A DNA stretch of 8,911 nt from an uncultured Oscillospiraceae bacterium (GTDB lineage Bacteria; Bacillota; Clostridia; Oscillospirales; Ruminococcaceae): NCBI GenBank assembly GCA_900556525.1, contig USOZ01000056.1, positions 1 through 8,911 of the forward strand, read 5' to 3'. Below are positions 1 through 6,176 of the stretch, piece by piece. The notes under the pieces were generated by a model. The model had not been told where the DNA came from and searched no databases. It was given only the letters and a program-made list of their open reading frames with translations. Made by a program: the position numbers and the translations under genes. The stretch's first letter is position 1, and every line of letters begins with the position of its first letter.

Positions 1-84
1 TCGTGCAATCCTGGGGGCGGCATCCGCCTGACGAAAAATCTGTCTGCGTAATCTGTATACCCGATTTATTCAGCGCTTCCTTAG
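1..84. mobile_element. MITE-like palindromic element, copy 1 (left part cut by window edge)
   Basis: Bases 31-84 align without gaps to the reverse complement of 6177-6230, with about 43 of 54 positions identical. Bases 61-84 also match the other end of that element (6268-6291) at 22 of 24 positions. The outer end reads GAATAAAT-like sequence followed by GGAAGCGC-type bases in reverse, and finishes with TTAG (81-84). Bases 1-4 (TCGT) complement 31-34 (ACGA), so the window seems to open just inside the central loop of a near-palindrome, with the other arm lying upstream of base 1. The loop contains a small GGCGGATGCCGCC-like hairpin. There is no coding capacity. The element starts 2 bp after the permease stop codon. 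It is likely a non-autonomous element; YTAR-like ends and GAATAAAT termini recall IS5-group elements, but that family link is from memory. Confidence 0.7.
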
Positions 85-86
85 TA

Positions 87-3053
87 TTATTCTCTGTTTT
101 TAAGCACTTCTGCGGGGGTTATCTTTCCGAGCTTTCTTACCAAGATCGTTGTTATCACGAAGTAAACAAGCATTACTCCCGCGAAAATCAACGCGTAAAT
201 ATACAGCGGGAAAGAAAGGTTTATTCCGCTGGTGACATTCGAAATGAACAAGGGGAATATCTTATCAATTATCACCTTTGCGAGCGGTATTTCAACAAGT
301 GCGCCGACTGCGACGAGGATCGCGTTTCCGTTAAGATACAGCTTTTTCACGTCTTTCGTCTTAAATCCGAACACTTTCACCAGCGAAATTCCGAACGACG
401 CGCGCTCTATCATTACGTTGAGCATAAGATACATTACCGCAAAGAATATTATAACCGCAACGCTTATGAGCATTACTATCATCGACATCATAAGCTCGGT
501 GAATACCGCCGACGAGCGTTCGATATCCGCCCTGGTCGTAACGCTGTAAAGCCGTCCGTCGTCGATCTCAAGCGCCTTATCGGACAGAACGCAGTTGTAA
601 TAATCGTCGTCTTCGCCGAAAAGCTCACGCATACTGTCAATGTCCATAAACACCATAAGTCCCGCCCGCTCATCACATTCTCCTGCGGCGGTGAACGCAT
701 AATCCATAGAATTCGCGCTGTCTGAAAGGATAAATTTATCGCCCGTTTTTACGCCGTATCTTTCGGTTACGGATTTTCCAACGGTGATAAAGCTCTTGCC
801 CCTGTGAGTTTCGACGTCGAAATATTTATTATCATTGTCGATACCCATGATCGTAACGTCGAGATTGAACCCATACTGCTCCTTTGAAAGGGTCTTGACA
901 AAGCAGGCTTCCCCGCCCTCGGGGACTTCCTTTTCGGGATATTTGAGTGTGTACATATATTCATACGCCGTGCCGTTGGTTGTATCTATCCTTACATTTT
1001 CACAAAGGTAGTAACAGTCAACGCCAAGCATAAGCACAAGCAGACAAAACAGCATACTCAGCAGGACCGTTATGCTTGTGCGCATTTCGCGGAGCGTCTG
1101 GCGTATCTGAAATCTTCTGATAAAATCCTTGCCTTTCAGTTTCATGCTGCTGTACCGCGCTGTTTTCTGCTCATTTCTGATAAGCGAAAGCGCGGTCTGC
1201 GAAAGGCGCTTGTTGATAACGAGCGTGTTTACGATAATTGATATTACAGGCGGCATTACCACGCTGTAAATTATCAGATACACGGGATAAACGGGAGCAA
1301 ATACAGGAAGCGAATAGTACGCATAGCTGTCAAGCATCTGATATTCAAGTCCCAGCGGCGAAAATCCTATAGCCGCGCCGATAAGTCCTCCCACAAAGGC
1401 AACTATCGTCGGCAGGGTCACATAATGAAGAATAAGGTCTTTCTTCTTTCCGCCGAGAGCATAAAGCGCGCCGATAACGCTGCTTTCGCGCTGTATCTGA
1501 TGAATTACGAAAACCGAAATAACATAGGTGAAAAGCATCATAAGTATAACGCCTGCGCCAAGTCCCGCCAGCTTGTTCATCTGGACGTCTCCCGCCGCGC
1601 CCGCGATACGCACGTTGTCAGCCTTTTTTACGAACATTGTGAGGTTATCGAGGTCAACGTCGAAAACGTCGTCGAGCAGCTTATCTGTTTCCGTTTTAAG
1701 CTCTTCTATACCGTCGGCAAGCTCCGCCGCGCCGTCATACGCGTCCTTTGCCCCGTCCGCAAGCTCTTTTGAACCGTCAAGCGCTTTTTTCGCCCCGTCG
1801 GAAAGCTCCGAAGCCCCGTCGTATGCCTCGTCGGCACCGTCCGAAATCGCAGCTGCCCCGTCTGCCGCGGTATGTATCCCTCCGGTGTACTCTTTCGTGC
1901 CGTCAACATACATTTTTGCCGCGTCAAGGTACGCCTTGAGAATGGCAAGCTCCGCGCTTCCGCTCTGCGCTGCGGCATTGTCAAGAACTGTACCGTAATT
2001 GTCCGCCGTAAGCGTTATGTTCTGTCCCATTGCGGTAAGCGTCTGCGAGATCTGGGTAAGGAATATGCCGAAAATTTCTTCCGCTCCGCCCGATATGGTG
2101 CTGCCCGTGCTGTCGAGCAGGTTCATTCCGCCCGATAATTCCGAAGCGCCCTCGCGCAGCTCATCCAAGCCGTCGGTTAGCTCCTTTGAACCGTCATAAA
2201 GCTCGCCAAGCCCGCCGTAAAGTTCATCAGCGCCGTCGTACAGGTCTTTCATTCCGTCTTTAAGCTCTCTTGAGCCGTCGTAAAGCTCGTTGATACCGTC
2301 GCGAAGATCGTCACGCTGCTTTAGCGCGTCGCCGACCGTTTCGAGATAATATTTATCGGTAACGTCCTTATAATCGAACTCAAATCCCTTTATCATTTCC
2401 TTGAGTTCATCATCTGTCACGCCTCCGCCGAGCCTGTACGCATAGCAGAGTTCCTCGGCTTTCTGGGACGTTTCATCTTTAACGTAGTCATACTGCGCGT
2501 CGGAAACGAATAAGATACCGAACCCGCCGCTTGAAGCCGCCGTGTCCGAAAATTTATCCAGCGGCGCGTCATAGTCGGGAGAAGTTCCTATTCCGACAAT
2601 TTCAAATTCAACTCCGCCCGCAGTTATCATGTTGCCGACAGAAAGCGAATGTTCTTCGCAGTAGCGCTTTTCCGCTACCGCCTCGTTCATTTTCTCCGCA
2701 TATCTTCCGCTGTCGAGTTCAACAAGGTCTATGCTCTGCCTGTTTCTGAAAACTCTCAGCTTTGAGCCGTCCTCCGCCGGAAGGTCAATGCTGAAATGCT
2801 TCTCGACAGTAACCCCCTTGTCGGCTATCTGCTTTTCCTGCTCCGCGGTGAGCGGGATAAAAACGCTGAACTGCCCGTCCTCGACCCTGTTTTTTGCACC
2901 GTGTTCGGCTGTTCTTGTGATAATTGTTTCCGCGCTCGCTACCATGCCGATTATGATATACATTCCGAGAACAATAAGAAGAACGAGGGCAATGTATCTC
3001 GCAAAATTTGTTTTCAGCTCGCGAAGAAGCCTTTTTCTGAGTACTTTGTTCAT
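87..3053 (-). CDS. FtsX/MacB-type ABC transporter permease with extracellular heptad-repeat stalk
   Basis: This is the 988-residue membrane subunit of an ABC transporter of the MacB/FtsX (type VII) class, probably moving peptides, antibiotics or lipids outward or working as a mechanotransducer; the substrate is unknown. One membrane segment lies near residues 18-40. A large outside region (about 41-495) follows, then FtsX-like bundles at about 496-612 and 854-972, separated by a segment near 658-684 and a second outside domain (about 690-850). That gives about eight segments in a duplicated layout typical of Firmicutes FtsX proteins. The first outside domain holds two arrays of xDGxxEL heptads (251-313 and 383-459), probably helical or coiled-coil. 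The ATG overlaps the ATPase stop as TAATG, with GGAGG 7 nt upstream inside the ATPase gene. The TAA stop lies 2 bp from a MITE-like element. The YhgE/Pip-like look is limited to the heptads; the two FtsX bundles favour the ABC call. Confidence 0.9.
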   Translation of the reverse strand: MNKVLRKRLLRELKTNFARYIALVLLIVLGMYIIIGMVASAETIITRTAEHGAKNRVEDGQFSVFIPLTAEQEKQIADKGVTVEKHFSIDLPAEDGSKLRVFRNRQSIDLVELDSGRYAEKMNEAVAEKRYCEEHSLSVGNMITAGGVEFEIVGIGTSPDYDAPLDKFSDTAASSGGFGILFVSDAQYDYVKDETSQKAEELCYAYRLGGGVTDDELKEMIKGFEFDYKDVTDKYYLETVGDALKQRDDLRDGINELYDGSRELKDGMKDLYDGADELYGGLGELYDGSKELTDGLDELREGASELSGGMNLLDSTGSTISGGAEEIFGIFLTQISQTLTAMGQNITLTADNYGTVLDNAAAQSGSAELAILKAYLDAAKMYVDGTKEYTGGIHTAADGAAAISDGADEAYDGASELSDGAKKALDGSKELADGAKDAYDGAAELADGIEELKTETDKLLDDVFDVDLDNLTMFVKKADNVRIAGAAGDVQMNKLAGLGAGVILMMLFTYVISVFVIHQIQRESSVIGALYALGGKKKDLILHYVTLPTIVAFVGGLIGAAIGFSPLGLEYQMLDSYAYYSLPVFAPVYPVYLIIYSVVMPPVISIIVNTLVINKRLSQTALSLIRNEQKTARYSSMKLKGKDFIRRFQIRQTLREMRTSITVLLSMLFCLLVLMLGVDCYYLCENVRIDTTNGTAYEYMYTLKYPEKEVPEGGEACFVKTLSKEQYGFNLDVTIMGIDNDNKYFDVETHRGKSFITVGKSVTERYGVKTGDKFILSDSANSMDYAFTAAGECDERAGLMVFMDIDSMRELFGEDDDYYNCVLSDKALEIDDGRLYSVTTRADIERSSAVFTELMMSMIVMLISVAVIIFFAVMYLMLNVMIERASFGISLVKVFGFKTKDVKKLYLNGNAILVAVGALVEIPLAKVIIDKIFPLFISNVTSGINLSFPLYIYALIFAGVMLVYFVITTILVRKLGKITPAEVLKNRE
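1677..1907 (-). repeat. Second heptad array in the permease (11 units, residues 383-459)
   Basis: Eleven consecutive 7-residue units, such as YDGASEL, LDGSKEL and ADGIEEL, are encoded by 21-bp units. Asp-Gly at positions 2-3 of most units and Leu or Ala at position 7 repeat in strict register. The DNA units are only moderately similar, so the period is kept mainly at the protein level. The pattern suggests a long amphipathic helix or coiled coil on the outer face of the membrane just before the first FtsX bundle. Confidence 0.85.
2115..2303 (-). repeat. First heptad array in the permease (9 units, residues 251-313)
   Basis: Nine 7-residue units run without a break, for example RDGINEL, YDGSREL, KDGMKDL, YDGADEL and TDGLDEL. 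The register (DG at 2-3, Glu-Leu at 6-7) matches the second array. The 69 residues between them (314-382) do not repeat, so the two arrays could pair as antiparallel arms of a hairpin. That pairing is inference; the periodicity is directly visible. Confidence 0.85.
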
Positions 3054-3754
3054 TACAGATCCTCCAGCTCGGCAGCGGGTACGCGCGTTTCGTTTATGTA
3101 ATCCTTTTTAATAAGTCCGTCCTTTACGATTATGACCTTGTGGACCATGTTTTTTATGGCATTGTTATGCGTTACGATAAGCATTGTCGTGCCGTATTTT
3201 TCGTTTATTTTTTCAAGAAGGATAAGAATATCCCGCGAGGTTTTCGAGTCGAGCGCTCCCGTCGGTTCGTCGCATAAGAGCAGCTTCGGATTTTTTATAA
3301 GCGCCCTTGCGATAGCGCAGCGCTGCTGCTGACCGCCGGAAAGCTGCGAGGGGAATTTGTTCCTGTGCTCGGAAAGCCCGAGCGTGGTAAGAAGTTCATC
3401 CATATTGAGCGGCGACCCCGAAAGATATTCGCAGACCTGAATGTTTTCCTCTACGGTAAGGTTCGGAACGAGATTGTAGAACTGGAAAATGAACCCGAGG
3501 TTATCCTTTCGATAGTCCGCGAGAGCGTCGGGCTTCAGCCCGAATATCTCCTTTCCGTCCACCTTTACGGAGCCGCTGTCCATTGTGTCAAGACCGCCGA
3601 TACAGTTTAAAAGCGTGGATTTTCCCGAGCCGCTCGTGCCCTGTATAACGCACATCTGCCCCTTTTCAACTCCCGTGCTGACGCCTTTAAGCACCTGAAT
3701 ATAGCTCCCGTCGCTGCCGTAGCTTTTTTTCACATCTTTGATTTCGAGATACAT
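3053..3754 (-). CDS. ABC transporter ATP-binding protein, MacB/LolD type
   Basis: This 233-residue cytoplasmic ATPase is the partner of the FtsX-type permease encoded directly downstream. All nucleotide-binding motifs are intact: Walker A GTSGSGKST (39-47), Q-loop Q91 in the IFQFYNLVPNLT stretch typical of the MacB/LolD/FtsE group, signature LSGGQ (138-142), Walker B LLLCDEP with catalytic E163, D-loop ALDS (167-170) and H-loop H196. Length is normal for the family. The start is supported by GGAGG at 3762-3766, 7 nt before the ATG. The stop overlaps the permease start as TAATG, implying translational coupling and fixed stoichiometry. The promoter upstream contains a perfect palindrome shared with the neighbouring tetR gene, so repression by that regulator is expected. 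The transported substrate cannot be read from this subunit. Confidence 0.95.
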   Translation of the reverse strand: MYLEIKDVKKSYGSDGSYIQVLKGVSTGVEKGQMCVIQGTSGSGKSTLLNCIGGLDTMDSGSVKVDGKEIFGLKPDALADYRKDNLGFIFQFYNLVPNLTVEENIQVCEYLSGSPLNMDELLTTLGLSEHRNKFPSQLSGGQQQRCAIARALIKNPKLLLCDEPTGALDSKTSRDILILLEKINEKYGTTMLIVTHNNAIKNMVHKVIIVKDGLIKKDYINETRVPAAELEDL

Positions 3755-3773
3755 ATTTATTCCTCCGTAAAAA

Positions 3774-3802
3774 ATAAAATCAACATAACAATGTTATGTA
3801 AA
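3774..3802 (-). promoter_or_regulatory. Candidate promoter of the ABC transporter operon
   Basis: On the minus strand TTTACA (3797-3802) is followed after 17 bp by TTTTAT (3774-3779), a reasonable sigma-A match. The expected start, near 3767, would leave a leader of only about 13 nt that includes the GGAGG. An alternative pairing (TTTATC, 18 bp, TGTTAT) slightly upstream would give a longer leader. Either way the palindrome at 3783-3799 lies between or over the boxes. Confidence 0.5.
3783..3799. promoter_or_regulatory. Operator O1 of the TetR-family regulator
   Basis: The perfect palindrome ACATAACA-A-TGTTATGT (8-bp arms, 1-bp centre) lies inside the spacer of the ABC operon promoter. The same core recurs at 4494-4510 and 4574-4592 beside tetR. 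Size, symmetry and placement fit a TetR dimer site that blocks RNA polymerase. Confidence 0.8.
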
Positions 3803-3815
3803 ATTCCTGATAAAC

Positions 3816-3833
3816 GCCGCATTTTCATGCGGC
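3816..3833 (-). terminator. Short hairpin after tetR, possible weak terminator
   Basis: A 7-bp perfect stem GCCGCAT/ATGCGGC closes a four-base loop, which reads GAAA (GNRA type) on the minus strand, 5 nt past the tetR stop. The following sequence is GTTTATC, a poor U-tract, so termination may be partial and some tetR transcripts could run into the ABC genes. Confidence 0.45.
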
Positions 3834-3838
3834 AGAGG

Positions 3839-4471
3839 TTATTCCTTTGTAATTATCAGCTTAAACCACGATTCCACGATCGACTGCATTATCCTGAGCG
3901 AATGTATCTTCGCCTGTTCGCGGTCGGTTTCGTGGGTGAGCAGGTGAATATACACGTCAAGATCCATGTGCGCCAGCCAATGCAGCATATATTCGTTCAC
4001 CCGACAACCGGGAAAACTCCTCGTCAAAGCCTGTGCAGACTTGCGGAACCCGTCCTCCATTATCGCAACAAATTCGTCCTGAACATTTTCATAGGCAGAA
4101 CCCTGCGATTTTGTGAGCAGCAGCATGAACGCGTCGTAATTGTCATACAAAAAATCGACTATGCTTTCCGCTATTTCCTTGTGGTCGTCCTTTGTCGCGT
4201 CGGAAAGCGCGGCAAGCTGCCCGCCCGAGCTTAGCGCCTGTTCGTCCTCGCGGTTGTGTTCTTCGAGAATTGCGCGAAGTTTTGCAAGCGGCGGCTCAAC
4301 TATCGCCGCGAAAAGGTCGTTTTTGTTTTTGAAGAAGAAATACAGCGCGCCGGTTGTAACGCCCGCGTCGGCGCATATTTTCCGCAGAGAGGCTTTCATA
4401 TACCCCTTTTCGGAGAACTCCGCCATTGCACTTTTAAGCAGCCTTTCTCTCGTTTCAAGTTCTTCGCCCAT
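3839..4471 (-). CDS. TetR/AcrR-family transcriptional repressor
   Basis: This 210-residue DNA-binding repressor has the usual TetR layout. The N-terminal helix-turn-helix covers about residues 10-54, with recognition segment ASLRKICADAGVTTGALYFF (27-46) followed by KNKNDLF. The ligand-binding and dimerisation region (about 60-210) is helical and diverged, so the inducer cannot be named. It lies upstream of and in line with the ABC operon. Three matching palindromes mark it as autoregulated and as the probable repressor of that transporter. The ATG has a modest ribosome site (GGGTGAGAG). Its own promoter has a consensus -35 box. By analogy with other TetR-exporter pairs, a ligand that the transporter handles would release the repressor; that part is inference. 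Confidence 0.93.
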   Translation of the reverse strand: MGEELETRERLLKSAMAEFSEKGYMKASLRKICADAGVTTGALYFFFKNKNDLFAAIVEPPLAKLRAILEEHNREDEQALSSGGQLAALSDATKDDHKEIAESIVDFLYDNYDAFMLLLTKSQGSAYENVQDEFVAIMEDGFRKSAQALTRSFPGCRVNEYMLHWLAHMDLDVYIHLLTHETDREQAKIHSLRIMQSIVESWFKLIITKE

Positions 4472-4493
4472 TCTCTCACCCGCCTTTTATTTC

Positions 4494-4510
4494 GCATAAC
4501 ACCGTTATCT
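4494..4510. promoter_or_regulatory. Operator O2, imperfect, over the tetR -10 box
   Basis: GCATAACA-C-CGTTATCT has one perfect half-site and a degenerate second one compared with O1 and O3. It overlaps the -10 box at 4507-4512 and lies 23 bp before the tetR ATG. A weaker site here would let the repressor keep some expression of itself while shutting the transporter tightly. Confidence 0.65.
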
Positions 4511-4535
4511 TAACACATTTGGCATACTATGTCAA
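4507..4535 (-). promoter_or_regulatory. tetR promoter
   Basis: TTGACA (4530-4535, perfect -35 consensus) is followed by a 17-bp spacer and TAAGAT (4507-4512) on the minus strand. It is correctly placed and oriented for tetR, with a leader of about 30 nt. The -10 box and start region are covered by operator O2. Confidence 0.75.
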
Positions 4536-4573
4536 TACGTTCGCACGTATTTCGGCGTTTTTACAAGCAGGAC

Positions 4574-4592
4574 TGCATAACAGTGTTATGCA
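4574..4592. promoter_or_regulatory. Operator O3, perfect 19-bp palindrome upstream of tetR
   Basis: TGCATAACA-G-TGTTATGCA is the longest and most symmetrical of the three sites. It lies 39 bp upstream of the tetR -35 box and 81 bp centre to centre from O2. No gene start on either strand explains it directly. It may act as a high-affinity auxiliary site for cooperative or looped repression. Confidence 0.75.
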
Positions 4593-4614
4593 ATTGTGGA
4601 TTATGACATATTAA

Positions 4615-4646
4615 ACGGAAGCAGAACCAAGCCGCTCTGCTCCCGT
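4615..4646 (-). terminator. Hairpin terminator after the GH27/zinc-ribbon operon
   Basis: An 11-bp stem (ACGGGAGCAGA with TCTGCTTCCGT, one G-U pair) and a 10-base loop start 4 nt past the zinc-ribbon stop. On the minus strand it is followed by TTTAATAT, a broken U-tract; on the plus strand by ATTTTTAT. It separates this operon from tetR and could work in both directions. Confidence 0.7.
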
Positions 4647-4650
4647 ATTT

Positions 4651-4854
4651 TTATCTGAAAAGCGTGCATTTGCCGCTTTGACGATAATAGGCTATAAGAT
4701 TTTCAACGGCTTCGCGGGTACAGCCGAAATGTTCGGCGAGACAGTCAATGCACCAAAATTCCTCCGCGCCCCTAAAAACCAGCTTTCTGTATATCGCAAT
4801 ATCATCGTCGAAAAGCGGCGCGCCGCACTTCATACAGGTCTTGCAGTTCGCCAT
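4651..4854 (-). CDS. Small zinc-ribbon-like protein of unknown function
   Basis: I do not recognise a named family for this 67-residue protein. Seven cysteines stand at 4, 7, 10, 35, 38, 45 and 63. The pairs C7-x2-C10 (within CMKCG) and C35-x2-C38 (within WCIDC) have the spacing of a treble-clef or zinc-ribbon site, and C4 adds a C-x2-C-x2-C pattern. Between them lies an acidic turn and a beta-like stretch; after C45 a probable helix (46-59) leads to KCTLF. There is no signal peptide or membrane segment, so it is probably cytoplasmic. The ATG overlaps the GH27 stop (TAATG), with AAAGG only 4 nt upstream, so translation probably depends on the upstream gene. It could be a small regulator or an adaptor for the glycosidase; neither can be shown. 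The coupled start and conserved-looking cysteines make it a real gene. Confidence 0.8.
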   Translation of the reverse strand: MANCKTCMKCGAPLFDDDIAIYRKLVFRGAEEFWCIDCLAEHFGCTREAVENLIAYYRQSGKCTLFR

Positions 4855-6011
4855 TACACCTTTACGACCTTAGCTCTGAACATCATGCAGTCGTGAGATG
4901 GGATTTCCACGCAAAGACGCTCGGTATAAGTTCCCTTTACGCTGTGAGTATAGCAGTCGTAGATCTCAAGCCCTCTGCCCGAAGTATACGGCAATCCTAT
5001 ATCGAAGAACTGGAGCGACATTTCGTTTGTCTTATCGCCGAAGTTGAACATTCCTATGGCGTAATCCCCGCCGCAAAGCGGCTTGATAAGTGCGAAAACA
5101 TTTTCGGCGTTGTTCCACTGTCTGATGCAGTACGGTCCTCTGCACTCAATGTCCTGATTTATGGCGATAACGTCCTTATTTGTGAGAATCTCAAGCGTTG
5201 CGTCGGACATTTTTCTTATGTCGCAGCCTATCATGAGCGGGCTGTTCATAATCGCCCAGAGCGCGAAATGGGTCTTGTATTCGGTGTCCGTGCAGCCGCC
5301 CACAACGTCCGCTATCCACTCGTTGTCGCTGTTTCCGTGCATTCCGACAACAAGCATATCCATGTCGTTATGGCAGTAAGCTCCGCCGTAACATTCCTTG
5401 CCTATCTGCGAAAGAGCGAGACGCTTTACCGACTCCCAGTTGTCTTGAATATCGCCCGTTGAACGGAAAAGGTTTGCACCCGATTCTCTTATCCATGTGT
5501 GAACGTCGTCGTTGCCCCAGTTGCAGGCGGAAAAAACAATGTCACGACCGCAGCTTCTGAGCGCCATAGCCATTCTCTTGTAGAGATTTTCGCCCTTTGC
5601 CGCCTCGGGTTTATAGCAGTAGTCGTATTTGAGGTAGTCAACGCCCCATTCCGCAAAGGTTTCTGCGTCAACAAATTCGTGCTCGAAGCTGCCGGGATAA
5701 CCCGCGCAGGTATGCGTTCCCGCGCAGGAATACATACCGAATTTCAGCCCTTTTGAATGAACATAATCGGCGACAGGCTTTATTCCGTCGGGAAATTTCT
5801 CGTGGTCGGGAACAAGTCTGCCGTTCACGCGCTGTTTTTCGCTCCAGCAGTCGTCGATAACAATGTACTGATAACCCGCTTCGGCAAGTCCCGTTTCAAC
5901 CATTTTATCGGCGCTTGAAATTATAAGGTCGGCGTTGATATTCCAGCTGAACGTATTCCATGTGTTCCAGCCCATAGGCGGCGTGGGACAAAGAGGCATA
6001 TTGTTTTTCAT
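4854..6011 (-). CDS. GH27 glycosidase, alpha-galactosidase-like, cytoplasmic
   Basis: This 385-residue protein is a glycoside hydrolase family 27 member, expected to release terminal alpha-galactose (or a related sugar) with retention of configuration. The N-terminus carries the clan-D start PTPPMGWNTWNTF (9-21) and IDDCW (52-56). The nucleophile is D130 in YLKYDYC; the acid/base is D187 in the RSTGDIQDNW stretch (R183-x3-D187). The (beta/alpha)8 barrel ends near 295 and a C-terminal beta domain follows. No signal peptide is present, so it acts on imported sugars. The residue matching human GALA E203 is N164 (CNWG), neither the Glu of alpha-galactosidases nor the Ser of alpha-N-acetylgalactosaminidase, so exact specificity is open. 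AAAGGAG at 6020-6026 lies 8 nt before the ATG. It has its own promoter and couples to a zinc-ribbon gene. Its place after malEFG-like genes suggests an alpha-galactoside pathway. Confidence 0.92.
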   Translation of the reverse strand: MKNNMPLCPTPPMGWNTWNTFSWNINADLIISSADKMVETGLAEAGYQYIVIDDCWSEKQRVNGRLVPDHEKFPDGIKPVADYVHSKGLKFGMYSCAGTHTCAGYPGSFEHEFVDAETFAEWGVDYLKYDYCYKPEAAKGENLYKRMAMALRSCGRDIVFSACNWGNDDVHTWIRESGANLFRSTGDIQDNWESVKRLALSQIGKECYGGAYCHNDMDMLVVGMHGNSDNEWIADVVGGCTDTEYKTHFALWAIMNSPLMIGCDIRKMSDATLEILTNKDVIAINQDIECRGPYCIRQWNNAENVFALIKPLCGGDYAIGMFNFGDKTNEMSLQFFDIGLPYTSGRGLEIYDCYTHSVKGTYTERLCVEIPSHDCMMFRAKVVKV

Positions 6012-6049
6012 TGTAAATTCTCCTTTGAATTGTCGTCATGATGTGTTTT

Positions 6050-6094
6050 GTGGAATTTTTGCCGAAGCGGCGAGCTTCCGCAGAAAAATTCCAC
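6050..6094 (-). promoter_or_regulatory. Long stem-loop at the predicted 5' end of the GH27 mRNA
   Basis: GTGGAATTTTT and AAAAATTCCAC form a perfect 11-bp outer stem. After a 2-nt bulge (CU), GCGGAAGC and GCTTCGGC form an inner 8-bp stem with one G-G mismatch, closed by the five-base loop UCGCC. The predicted transcription start (about 6095) is next to the first base of the stem, so the structure would cap the transcript. No U-tract follows, so it does not look like a terminator. It may stabilise the mRNA, or the symmetric arms could be a DNA operator. Confidence 0.65.
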
Positions 6095-6101
6095 CAGACA
6101 T

Positions 6102-6130
6102 ATTCTACCATTTTTATTTCATTTTTTCAA
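6102..6130 (-). promoter_or_regulatory. GH27 operon promoter
   Basis: On the minus strand TTGAAA (6125-6130) and TAGAAT (6102-6107) are separated by exactly 17 bp of A-rich sequence, a strong sigma-A match (5/6 at each box). The start would fall near 6095, giving a leader of about 84 nt. It lies 46 bp downstream of the MITE-like element. No obvious cre box or other known operator was seen. Confidence 0.8.
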
Positions 6131-6176
6131 GACAAAAAACACATTTAGTCAGTAAAATCCCGCGCACTTCCGCTTT

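Noticed and set aside
3..725. A 240-codon plus-strand open frame opposite the permease C-terminus
   Set aside because: It begins in the MITE-like element and runs antisense to the FtsX domain; no ribosome site or domain supports it.
1528..1998. A plus-strand open frame rich in Ser, Ala and Pro across the permease repeats
   Set aside because: It is the complement of the DG-rich heptads; the low-complexity composition and lack of a ribosome site mark it as a shadow of the permease gene.
1677..2303. Periodic DNA that might be a CRISPR array or tandem DNA satellite
   Set aside because: The 21-bp period is in frame and conserved as protein heptads with diverged DNA and no spacers.
87..3053. YhgE/Pip-type phage-receptor or ESAT-6 secretion protein
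   Set aside because: The heptads resemble that family, but two FtsX-like membrane bundles and the coupled ATPase gene fit an ABC permease better.
6050..6094. Intrinsic terminator between malG and the GH27 gene
   Set aside because: It lies downstream of a strong promoter and is not followed by a U-run on either strand.
6012..6176. Riboswitch in the GH27 leader
   Set aside because: Only a simple long hairpin is visible; no aptamer core that I recognise and no terminator or ribosome-site sequestering helix.
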